DNA from: Anaerolineales bacterium
Lineage (GTDB): Bacteria; Chloroflexota; Anaerolineae; Anaerolineales; VGOW01
NCBI GenBank assembly: GCA_919901875.1
Contig: CAKKQG010000096.1
Location: 1,726 to 14,906 of the forward strand
DNA length: 13,181 nucleotides
Direction: 5' to 3'
The translations under genes were made by a program, and so were the position numbers. The notes beneath the pieces are model-generated. The model did no database searches and was not told the origin of the DNA. It worked only from the letters and a program-made list of their open reading frames with translations. Of this stretch, positions 1 to 6,387 are shown one piece after another. The first letter of the stretch is position 1. The number at the start of each line of letters is the position of its first letter.

Positions 1-1108
1 CAAAAGAGGTCGCCAGACCGGCGACGGTGCTGCTGTGTCAAAGCCGCGCGCAGTGATCAATGTTATTTGTGCCGATCACCTGCCGCGCAAATTTTTGCAT
101 CAAATAATTTTCTTCGTTCAAACATTTCGCCGAAGAAAGAACACCGATACTGTCGCCGCCAAACTGATCGCGCGCCTCCCTTAATTTCCTCGCAGTAATA
201 TCGAGCGCGACATCCCAACTCACCTCAACCCATTTCCCTCTATTTCCATCTTTCCTTTGTTTCCCTTGCAATAGGTATTCACGGACAAGAGGCTTAGTGA
301 GTCGATCCGAATGATGAACGAAGTCATAACCATAACGACCTTTGACGCACAAGTGCATTCCATTGACGGGCGCGTTGGGGTTCGAGGTGACGCGGATGAT
401 CTTGTTATCTTTTATGTTGAGATCAAGTTGGCAGCCGACTCCACAATAGGTGCAAGTGGTCGTCACTACTTTATCGGGTTTGCCTGCCTCAATGGACATT
501 TTGTTATCCAGCGCGCCCGTCGGGCAGTAGGCAACACACGCGCCGCATGATTCGCATCGCGCTTCGAGCATCGTCGTGCCAAGTCCGGCGGCGATTTGCG
601 TGCTTGCCCCGCGCTCACTGGTGCGCCAGACGAATCGCCCTTGCACTTCGGCGCAAGCGCGCACACAGCGCGTGCATAAAATACATTTGTTGAAGTCCAC
701 CCACACAAACGGATTCGGATCGCTGTTCACCTTGTGTTCAACGCGAGTGATCGATCCTTCGGGGCGAGTCGCGCCATAAAGTTTCACCCAACGTAAAAAC
801 TCGGTATCACCTTGAAGATCGTTATCGCTGTAATTAGTGAGCAGCAATTCGAGGATCGTTTTCCGCGCGCGAGTCAGCTCATCCGATTCGGTTCGCACCT
901 TCATCCCCTCACGCACAATCACGCCGCACGCCGCTTGCGGAGTCTTTGCGCCTTCCACTTCCACCACGCACAAACGGCACGACCCGACGGTAGATAAATC
1001 TTTGTGATAGCACAACGTCGGAATCGTGATGTGCTGTTCGCGGGCGATCTCGATCAGGGTTTGACCTTCGCGGGCTTCAATGGATTGATTGTTGATAGTG
1101 ATTAACAT
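1..1108 (-). CDS. fdhF: Formate dehydrogenase catalytic subunit, selenocysteine-containing, N-terminal part (runs off left edge)
   Basis: Catalytic subunit of a cytoplasmic Mo/W-bis-MGD formate dehydrogenase with a NuoG-like N-terminus; it interconverts formate and CO2. The order is: a [2Fe-2S] domain (Cys33, 44, 47, 61), a double [4Fe-4S] ferredoxin domain (Cys142/145/148/152 and 185/188/191/195), then the molybdopterin-oxidoreductase [4Fe-4S] motif (Cys219, 222, 226, 254) with the usual Lys256 two residues after the last Cys. The sequence reaches CARL and then a TGA at 40-38. After it the frame reads HSSTVAGLATSF, the family sequence that follows the active-site Sec/Cys, so TGA is read as Sec357. 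About 369 codons are visible of a protein usually 700-900 residues long. The His-Cys cluster motif normally found near residue 90 is absent. ATG 1108 lies just before the ferredoxin fold; no clear Shine-Dalgarno precedes it. The formate channel gene lies 79 nt upstream on the same strand, which suggests an operon. Family assignment is very secure; the redox partner is unknown. Confidence 0.93.
9..25 (-). promoter_or_regulatory. Bacterial SECIS hairpin for the fdhF UGA
   Basis: Twelve nucleotides after the UGA, the minus strand forms a perfect six-base-pair stem, GUCGCC with GGCGAC, closed by the five-base loop GGUCU. From general knowledge, the E. coli fdhF SECIS also presents GGUCU in its apical loop about 17 nt after the UGA and binds SelB there; here the loop starts 18 nt after. 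The Gly-Leu codons GGU-CUG occupy the same codon positions relative to UGA as in E. coli. It would require SelA, SelB, SelC and SelD elsewhere in the genome. Confidence 0.85.
38..40 (-). other. UGA selenocysteine codon (Sec357 of formate dehydrogenase)
   Basis: The minus strand reads TGA here, directly after codons for CARL and before codons for HSSTVAGL. In the formate dehydrogenase family the residue between these blocks is the Cys or Sec that ligates Mo/W. The in-frame continuation to the window edge and the hairpin just downstream argue for recoding rather than termination. Confidence 0.88.
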
Positions 1109-1138
1109 AAAACGTGGGAAATAGGGAAAAAGGGAAAC

Positions 1139-1186
1139 ACGTAGACAGGTAAACAGGTACGTGTCTACCTGTCTACGTGTTTACGT
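1139..1186. repeat. Octamer-word hairpin repeat between channel and formate dehydrogenase genes
   Basis: This 48-base stretch divides into six consecutive 8-base words. The first two are ACGTAGAC and AGGTAAAC, the third (AGGTACGT) is a centre, and the last three are near reverse complements such as GTCTACGT. It contains a perfect 17-base inverted repeat (1135-1151 with 1166-1182) separated by 14 bases, so it would form a strong hairpin in the transcript joining the two minus-strand genes. No clean U-run follows on the minus strand, so it is not a convincing terminator. It may pause RNA polymerase, protect mRNA ends, or simply be a repeat. Confidence 0.8.
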
Positions 1187-1187
1187 T

Positions 1188-2045
1188 TTACATGCTCTTC
1201 CTCAAATACACAAACCAATACACCACCCCCACCAACAACGCCCCGCCGATGATGTTGCCGATGGTGACGGGCAGCAGGTTATTGATGAAGAATCGATCCC
1301 AAGTGAGAAATGGGAAATCGTCGGGAGTCTTTTGAATCATCCCCCAAAAATTTTGCGCCGCACTTGCTTTGATGAATAAGCCAATAGGGATGAAATACAT
1401 ATTAGCGATGCTGTGTTCAAAGCCCGCCGCCACAAACGCCGTGATGGGCGGAATGATCGCCAAGATGCGATCCGTGGTCGTGCGCGCGCTAAAGGTGAGC
1501 CACACGGCAAGGCAAACGATGGCGTTGCACATCACGCCCAAAGCAATCGCCGGAATAAAATCGAGACCGGATTTTGTGTTGGCGGTGATGAGCGCGGCTA
1601 AACCCACCACGCCTTTGCCAAACAAGTATTGACCACTGATGAACATCAGCATCGCCGTGGCAAACGAACCGACGAAGTTGCCCACATAGACAATCACCCA
1701 ATTGTGCAACAGTTGCATAGTGGTCACTTTGCCGCTCGCCCACGCCATGACGATCAAATTATTTCCGGTGAACAACTCTGCCCCGCCGACGATGACCAAG
1801 ATCAAGCCCAGCGAAAAAACTAAACCGGCGAGAAGGCGAGTCACGCCAAAGGGCAAATCGGCGGCGCCCGCGCTAACGGTGGTCGAGAAGATCGCTCCAA
1901 TGGCGATGAACGCTCCCGCCATCACCGAGAGTGTGAACATGCTGAGCCAATTCATATTGGCTTTGCGCACGCCAATCGCTTCCGCCTTCGCTGCCATATC
2001 GGGCGGGAGTAGTGCATCCAATTGAATTTCGCCGTTTGTGGTCAT
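1188..2045 (-). CDS. focA: Formate/nitrite transporter (FNT) family channel
   Basis: Inner-membrane pentameric channel of the FNT family, 285 residues, the same length as E. coli FocA. Signature segments are visible: GGAELFTGN (residues 87-95, with the gating Thr93) and FEHSIANMYF (209-218, with the central pore His211). There are about six hydrophobic membrane segments starting near residue 37. The start at 2045 is chosen over an upstream ATG at 2075 because GAGGAG (minus strand, 2057-2052) lies six bases before it, while the upstream ATG has no ribosome site. It sits directly upstream of a formate dehydrogenase gene on the same strand, so formate is the likely substrate; nitrite or hydrosulfide relatives (NirC, HSC) cannot be excluded from sequence alone. 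Confidence 0.93.
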   Translation of the reverse strand: MTTNGEIQLDALLPPDMAAKAEAIGVRKANMNWLSMFTLSVMAGAFIAIGAIFSTTVSAGAADLPFGVTRLLAGLVFSLGLILVIVGGAELFTGNNLIVMAWASGKVTTMQLLHNWVIVYVGNFVGSFATAMLMFISGQYLFGKGVVGLAALITANTKSGLDFIPAIALGVMCNAIVCLAVWLTFSARTTTDRILAIIPPITAFVAAGFEHSIANMYFIPIGLFIKASAAQNFWGMIQKTPDDFPFLTWDRFFINNLLPVTIGNIIGGALLVGVVYWFVYLRKSM

Positions 2046-2080
2046 CGTGATCTCCTCAGCCAATTCCCCCAGCATTGGTC

Positions 2081-2110
2081 ATATTACCCGCCCGACACAG
2101 TTTATGTCAG
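2081..2110 (-). promoter_or_regulatory. Candidate sigma-70 promoter for the channel-dehydrogenase pair
   Basis: On the minus strand CTGACA (2110-2105) is followed after 18 bases by TAATAT (2086-2081), about 36 bases before the channel start codon at 2045. The match is 5/6 and 4/6 to consensus. It overlaps a loose dyad (GACA then TGTC, 2094-2108) and part of a wider inverted pair, CGCCCGA/TCGGGCG (2089-2095 and 2126-2132), which could be regulator sites. Confidence 0.4.
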
Positions 2111-2144
2111 TAGCAAACTTCCGTATCGGGCGTGTAAGAAGTCA

Positions 2145-2173
2145 TTGAATTTTTCGTGACAGTTTGCTATTCT
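2145..2173 (+). promoter_or_regulatory. Candidate sigma-70 promoter for ppdK
   Basis: TTGAAT (2145-2150) and TATTCT (2168-2173) are separated by exactly 17 bases, predicting a start near 2180 and an 80-base leader before the ppdK start codon. The -10 overlaps the right half of an eight-base inverted repeat, TAGCAAAC (2111-2118) with GTTTGCTA (2162-2169), which could be an operator. Matches are 4/6 for both boxes, so this is plausible but not strong. Confidence 0.4.
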
Positions 2174-2259
2174 GGTAAGTGATTTCCGACACGCAACTGG
2201 CGTGCGGGCTACCTTTAGAGTCATGGCAACTCATCTCTCTCACCCCTTGGAGGTCATCT

Positions 2260-5178
2260 ATGTCACAAAAAGTTTTAACGCGGCGAACTAAAATTGCAAA
2301 AGTGAAAAAGAAATGGGTCTATCTTTTTGATGAAGTGGATCAAGCGGAGAAGTACGCCAAAAACCCGGAAGGGGTGCGGACTCTGCTGGGCGGCAAAGGC
2401 GCCGGGTTAGCCGACATGGCGCGGCGCGGCTTGCCTGTGCCGCCGGGATTCACGGTGACGACGGAAGCCTGCAACACCTATCTCGCCGCCGATGAAAATT
2501 TTCCGGCGGGGATGTGGGATCAAGAACTTGCCGCGCTGAAAGAAGTGGAGAAAGCGACCGGCAAAAAATTCGGGGATGCCGCCAACCCGTTGTTCGTCTC
2601 GTGTCGTTCGGGCGCCAAATTCTCTATGCCCGGCATGATGGACACCGTGTTGAACATCGGGCTCAACGACGAAACGGCCGAGGGCATGATCGGGCTGACG
2701 CAAAACCCGCGCTCTGTCTATGACTCGTATCGGCGTTTGGTGCAGATGTTTGGCTCGGTCGTGATGGGCATCGCCAAAGATGATTTTGAAAAAGTATTGG
2801 AAGCCTATCGTCACAAACGTGGCGTCACCAACGACGCGGATTTGCAACCCGAAGACTTGCAAGTGATCACCGCCGAATTTAAAAAGATCGTCCGCGAAAA
2901 AGCCGGACGTGATTTCCCCACCGATCCCTACGAACAACTTAATCTGGCAACTGAAGCCGTGTTCAAATCGTGGAACGGCAAACGCGCCTTTGATTATCGC
3001 AACCACGAAAAGATTCCGCACAACCTCGGCACTGCCGTCAACATTGTGACGATGGTCTTCGGCAACATGGGGCAGGACTGTGGCACGGGTGTGTTGACCA
3101 CGCGCAACGTCTCGGATGGGCGCAACGAAATGGAAGGCGACTTTTTACTTAACGCGCAAGGCGAAGACGTAGTTGCCGGAACGCGGATGCCGATGCCCAT
3201 CAGCGAGATGAAGGCGCAGATGCCCAAACTCTACGCGCAGTTAGAAAAATTCTGCAAGCAGCTAGAGAAGTCTTATAAAGAAACACAAGATATTGAGTTC
3301 ACCATTGAGCGCGGCAAACTGTGGATGTTGCAAACGCGCGCCGCCAAACGCACAGCGCAAGCGGCGATCCGCATTGCGGTGGAACAGGCGGAAGAAAAAT
3401 TGATCTCGCGCGTGGAAGCTGTTAAACGCGTCTCGCCCGACCATGTGGATTTCTTCTTGCATCCGCAATTCGATCCGAAACAGAAGCGAGACGTGATCGC
3501 CAAAGGTCTCAACGTCTCGCCCGGCGCAGCCGTCGGCATGATCGTCTTCGACGCCGACACCGCCGAGAAGTGGGGCAAACACGACAAGAAAGATGTGATC
3601 ATGGTGCGCCCCGAAACAAAACCGGATGACGTGCATGGCATGATCGCCGCCAAAGGAATTTTGACGAGCCGCGGTGGGCGCACAAGTCACGCCGCGTTGG
3701 TGGCGCGGCAGTTCGGCAAACCGGCAGTCGTCGGCATCGCCGAGATGGATGTGAATGTTGAGGGACGATGCTTCACCGTGAAAGGCCGCACCTTTAAAGA
3801 GGGTGATTACATTTCGTTAGACGGCACCACCGGCGAAGTCTATTCCGGAAAATTGGAGACGATCATCCCTGACTTCAACGATCCGTATTTGATCAAACTT
3901 TTGTCGTGGGCGGATGCTATTCGCGTGTTGGGTGTATGGGCAAATGCCGATTACCCGCGTGACGCTAAACGGGCGCGCGAGTATGGCGCCGAGGGCATTG
4001 GTCTGTGCCGCACCGAGCACATGTTTTTTGAAACCGAGCGTTTGCCCTTCGTGCAGCAAATGATCTTGGCGAAGAGCGAAGAAGAACGCAAAGCCGCGCT
4101 GGCGCAGCTGTTGCCTTACCAACGCGCCGACTTCGACGGACTCTTCCGCGCGATGGACGGCTTGCCGGTGATCATCCGCTTGATCGATCCGCCGATGCAC
4201 GAGTTCCTGCCGAGTCACGATGGCTTGCTGCGCGCGGTCGCCGTGTTAGAAGTGCAGATAGAAGATCGGCAAAAGATCATTCAAGAGCTGGCGGATAAAG
4301 TTGAGCAGAGACGCCGCATGATGGAGAGCATCGAGGCCGTGCGTCAAACGGCAAGCCAAGAGGCGGCTTCGGTTTTGCCAAGTCGTGAGGAACAATTGCG
4401 AGACATCGCCGAGCTAAAAAAGCGTTTGCACGACGATCAACGCGAAGTAGATTCCTTGAAAATGGATCTGCAGCAGAAGCAAAAGATGTTAGGTGCAGTT
4501 GAATCCATGCGTGAAGCCAACCCGATGTTGGGCTTGCGCGGCGTGCGACTCGGAATCCACATGCCCGACCTGACGCGGATGCAAGTGCGGGCGATCCTTG
4601 AAGCGGCGTGCCAGTGCGCCAAAGATGGCGTTGACGTGCATCCCGAAGTGATGATCCCCTTAACGTCACACGTCAACGAACTCAAAGTTCAACAGACCGC
4701 GCTTGAAGAAGAAGCGAAGATCGTGATGAAGGAACAAGGGATGGACGTGGATTACAAATTCGGGACGATGATCGAAATACCGCGCGCGGCATTGACCGCC
4801 GATGAGATCGCCGAGTACGCGCAGTTCTTCTCCTTCGGCACAAACGATCTGACGCAAACGACGTACGGCATTTCGCGCGACGACGCCGAAACGGGATTCT
4901 TGATGGAGTATTTGGAAAAAGAAATTTTGCCGGAGAATCCATTTGCCTCGATTGACGAGTTTGGCGTGGGCAAGTTGATGGACATGGCAGTGAAAGCCGG
5001 ACGCAGCAAACGACCCGGACTCGAAATAGGAATCTGTGGTGAGCATGGCGGCGATCCTAAATCTATCGCGCTGTGTCACAAGCTCGGTTTGAATTACGTC
5101 AGCTGTTCGCCGTTCCGCGTCCCCATTGCGCGGTTGGCGGCGGCGCACGCCGCAATCGGTGCGGCAGATTTGAGGTAG
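2260..5178 (+). CDS. ppdK: Pyruvate, phosphate dikinase with a coiled-coil-like insertion
   Basis: Cytoplasmic enzyme interconverting pyruvate + ATP + Pi and PEP + AMP + PPi. The ATP-grasp domain begins with GGKGAGL (residues 44-50). The swivelling phosphohistidine domain carries GGRTSHA with catalytic His477 and the conserved Thr475. The C-terminal PEP/pyruvate barrel has GIGLCRTEHMFF, SFGTNDLTQ, GICGEHGGDP and a terminal SCSPFRVPIARLAAA. The start at 2260 has TTGGAGG six bases upstream; a longer GTG start at 2179 has no ribosome site and would overlap the promoter. The protein is 972 residues against roughly 870-890 usually. The extra length is a basic N-terminal tail and, mainly, residues about 652-745 between HEFLP and NPMLG. 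There a helical, charged stretch of about 95 residues replaces the usual segment of about 35. All catalytic motifs are intact. Next to a formate dehydrogenase and near PFOR, it probably supplies PEP from pyruvate or works as PPi-dependent glycolysis. Confidence 0.96.
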   Translation: MSQKVLTRRTKIAKVKKKWVYLFDEVDQAEKYAKNPEGVRTLLGGKGAGLADMARRGLPVPPGFTVTTEACNTYLAADENFPAGMWDQELAALKEVEKATGKKFGDAANPLFVSCRSGAKFSMPGMMDTVLNIGLNDETAEGMIGLTQNPRSVYDSYRRLVQMFGSVVMGIAKDDFEKVLEAYRHKRGVTNDADLQPEDLQVITAEFKKIVREKAGRDFPTDPYEQLNLATEAVFKSWNGKRAFDYRNHEKIPHNLGTAVNIVTMVFGNMGQDCGTGVLTTRNVSDGRNEMEGDFLLNAQGEDVVAGTRMPMPISEMKAQMPKLYAQLEKFCKQLEKSYKETQDIEFTIERGKLWMLQTRAAKRTAQAAIRIAVEQAEEKLISRVEAVKRVSPDHVDFFLHPQFDPKQKRDVIAKGLNVSPGAAVGMIVFDADTAEKWGKHDKKDVIMVRPETKPDDVHGMIAAKGILTSRGGRTSHAALVARQFGKPAVVGIAEMDVNVEGRCFTVKGRTFKEGDYISLDGTTGEVYSGKLETIIPDFNDPYLIKLLSWADAIRVLGVWANADYPRDAKRAREYGAEGIGLCRTEHMFFETERLPFVQQMILAKSEEERKAALAQLLPYQRADFDGLFRAMDGLPVIIRLIDPPMHEFLPSHDGLLRAVAVLEVQIEDRQKIIQELADKVEQRRRMMESIEAVRQTASQEAASVLPSREEQLRDIAELKKRLHDDQREVDSLKMDLQQKQKMLGAVESMREANPMLGLRGVRLGIHMPDLTRMQVRAILEAACQCAKDGVDVHPEVMIPLTSHVNELKVQQTALEEEAKIVMKEQGMDVDYKFGTMIEIPRAALTADEIAEYAQFFSFGTNDLTQTTYGISRDDAETGFLMEYLEKEILPENPFASIDEFGVGKLMDMAVKAGRSKRPGLEIGICGEHGGDPKSIALCHKLGLNYVSCSPFRVPIARLAAAHAAIGAADLR

Positions 5179-5186
5179 CGCAACAC

Positions 5187-5219
5187 AGACCGCGTCGGTT
5201 TTAAAAACCGACGCGGTCT
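5187..5219. repeat. AAGACC-type modular hairpin, copy 1
   Basis: A 16-base perfect inverted repeat (5187-5202 with 5204-5219), left arm AGACCGCGTCGGTTTT, begins nine bases after the ppdK stop. No T-run follows, so unlike the near-identical copy at 12523 it is not a classical terminator. It is followed by a smaller hairpin, CCGCAG/CTGCGG with loop CTCAA, near 5231-5247. Confidence 0.85.
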
Positions 5220-5253
5220 CACGGTTCGCTCCGCAGCTCAACTGCGGCGCAAA

Positions 5254-5283
5254 CATTGTTTCATTGTTCATTGTTTCATTGTT
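5254..5283. repeat. Short tandem repeat of CATTGTT(T)
   Basis: Alternating words CATTGTTT and CATTGTT occur twice each, making two exact 15-base tandem copies (5255-5269 and 5270-5284). It lies in the gap before the nitroreductase-family gene. The next segment, GCGGCT-GGA-AGCCGC (5290-5304), is a hairpin directly against the start codon at 5307 and contains the only purine-rich ribosome-site-like bases, so initiation may be affected by its folding. Confidence 0.8.
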
Positions 5284-5306
5284 CATTTGCGGCTGGAAGC
5301 CGCGCT

Positions 5307-5885
5307 ATGAACTCCAACTTTGAATCATCTCTCCGTCCTTTCTTCAAAAAATTCCTCAACCCGTTTATGCTGTTGATGTGGCGACTCGGTTTGGGCCCCG
5401 CCCTCAACATATCACCCAAGTATGGCGGGCGCATCATGGTGCTGACTCACATCGGGCGCAAAAGCGGACAGCTGCGGCGCACCCCGGTCAATTACACCGT
5501 CTCAAATGGCGAACTCTACTGCCTCGCCGGATTCGGATCGATCTCCGATTGGTATCGCAATATGATTAAGAATCCAAATGTGGAAGTGTGGCTACCCGAT
5601 GGTTGGTGGCGTGGGGTCGCCGAAGAGGTCGGCAACGATCCGAGTCGGCTGTCGCTGGTGCGGCAGTTGATGATAGATAGCGGCTTCGCGGCGCAGGCCT
5701 TTGGCAGAATCGATCCGTACACGATCAGCGATGAAGAGTTAGAACAAATTTCAAAACCGTATCGTTTGATCCACATTAAACGTGAAGAGGCAAGAACCGG
5801 GCGCGAGGGCCCGGGTGAATTAAGTTGGGTGTGGATCGCGGCGACGGCGATCTTGTTATTTATGCTGTTTCGACGGAAAAAATGA
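5307..5885 (+). CDS. Deazaflavin (F420)-dependent nitroreductase family protein with C-terminal membrane anchor
   Basis: The 192-residue protein contains the split-beta-barrel fold of the Ddn/F420H2-dependent reductase family. The characteristic run is THIGRKSGQLRRTPVNY (about residues 49-65), followed by the segment that ends SDWYRNMIKNPNVEVWL. Family members use reduced F420 to reduce nitroaromatics, quinones or unsaturated lactones; the substrate here is unknown. The last 20 or so residues form a hydrophobic helix (about 172-188) with a basic RRKK end, predicting a tail-anchored membrane protein. The ATG at 5307 is preferred; an in-frame ATG at 5256 would make a start inside the CATTGTT repeat and add low-complexity residues. 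GGAAG lies 8-12 bases upstream, inside a hairpin. It ends 20 bases before the next gene, so they are probably co-transcribed. Confidence 0.85.
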   Translation: MNSNFESSLRPFFKKFLNPFMLLMWRLGLGPALNISPKYGGRIMVLTHIGRKSGQLRRTPVNYTVSNGELYCLAGFGSISDWYRNMIKNPNVEVWLPDGWWRGVAEEVGNDPSRLSLVRQLMIDSGFAAQAFGRIDPYTISDEELEQISKPYRLIHIKREEARTGREGPGELSWVWIAATAILLFMLFRRKK

Positions 5886-5905
5886 TCTGACGATTATCAC
5901 TAGCC

Positions 5906-6295
5906 ATGAACACCGCACCACTCCCCCGTCATAAACCAAATCCCCTCGAAGGACTGTTGGCGACGCTCGCCGCCGTTCTAGTCTTCACCACACTCTCGCT
6001 CAACGAATCATCACTGCACATCAGCTATCGCGAGACGCTGGTGTTGCTCTTGCTGATCGGTTACGCAATGTGCCACGTCGCCAAGATTCATGATCGGCAA
6101 GTGAAGATCGTTTTTTCGTGGGGGCATCGTATCGTGTTGTCGTTGCTCGGCATAATGAGCGCCATCTTCGTCATCGCCCATCTCTTCGGTTTCGATCTGC
6201 CGATGGTCAAAGATGATCGTCAAGCGTTGGTGATGCTTGCCGCGACGATGTTGGTGAAGTGGATGTTGACGGCGGGGCAGAGAATGGCAAAGTAG
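5906..6295 (+). CDS. Small four-helix integral membrane protein, unknown function
   Basis: The 129-residue protein has four predicted membrane helices (about residues 14-33, 43-60, 74-96 and 107-125) with short loops and a basic N-terminus. I do not recognise a family. The start at 5906 follows the previous stop by 20 bases; no clear Shine-Dalgarno is visible. Reality as a gene is supported by the ordered pattern of hydrophobic segments and by its tight position after a membrane-anchored F420-family protein, with which it might act. No enzymatic motif or metal-binding cluster is seen. Confidence 0.72.
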   Translation: MNTAPLPRHKPNPLEGLLATLAAVLVFTTLSLNESSLHISYRETLVLLLLIGYAMCHVAKIHDRQVKIVFSWGHRIVLSLLGIMSAIFVIAHLFGFDLPMVKDDRQALVMLAATMLVKWMLTAGQRMAK

Positions 6296-6296
6296 T

Positions 6297-6367
6297 CCTC
6301 ACCCCCAACCCCTCTCCAGAAAATGCCTTTGGTTTTTATTTTCGGGAGAGGGGGTCGGGGGGTGAGG
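6297..6367. repeat. Intergenic C-rich/G-rich inverted repeat
   Basis: A pyrimidine-rich arm (6297-6317, starting CCTCACCCCC) is imperfectly complementary to a G-rich arm (6345-6367, ending GGGGTGAGG), with a 27-base A/T-rich centre. It begins a few bases after the membrane-protein stop and ends about 20 bases before the methyltransferase start. Similar CCCTCACCCC palindromes are common between genes in Chloroflexota genomes, to my recollection. The G-rich arm could also form a quadruplex. No T-run follows, so terminator function is uncertain. Confidence 0.75.
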
Positions 6368-6387
6368 AAATGTGGTAAAACATCCTC

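Noticed and set aside
38..40. TGA as the true end of the formate dehydrogenase gene
   Set aside because: The in-frame sequence after it is family sequence and a SECIS-type hairpin follows; the gene would otherwise stop before its catalytic domain.
2046..2075. Upstream ATG at 2075 as the start of the formate channel
   Set aside because: No ribosome site precedes it, while GAGGAG stands six bases before the ATG at 2045; the extra ten residues do not belong to the fold.
2179..2259. GTG at 2179 as the start of PPDK, adding 27 residues
   Set aside because: No ribosome site, near or upstream of the predicted transcription start; TTGGAGG directly precedes ATG 2260.
2407..5286. Several long minus-strand open frames across the PPDK gene
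   Set aside because: Composition and position are those of antisense shadows of a conserved coding sequence; no domain or ribosome site was recognised.
5256..5306. ATG at 5256 as the start of the nitroreductase-family gene
   Set aside because: It lies in the CATTGTT tandem repeat and would encode repeat-derived residues; the fold begins after 5307.
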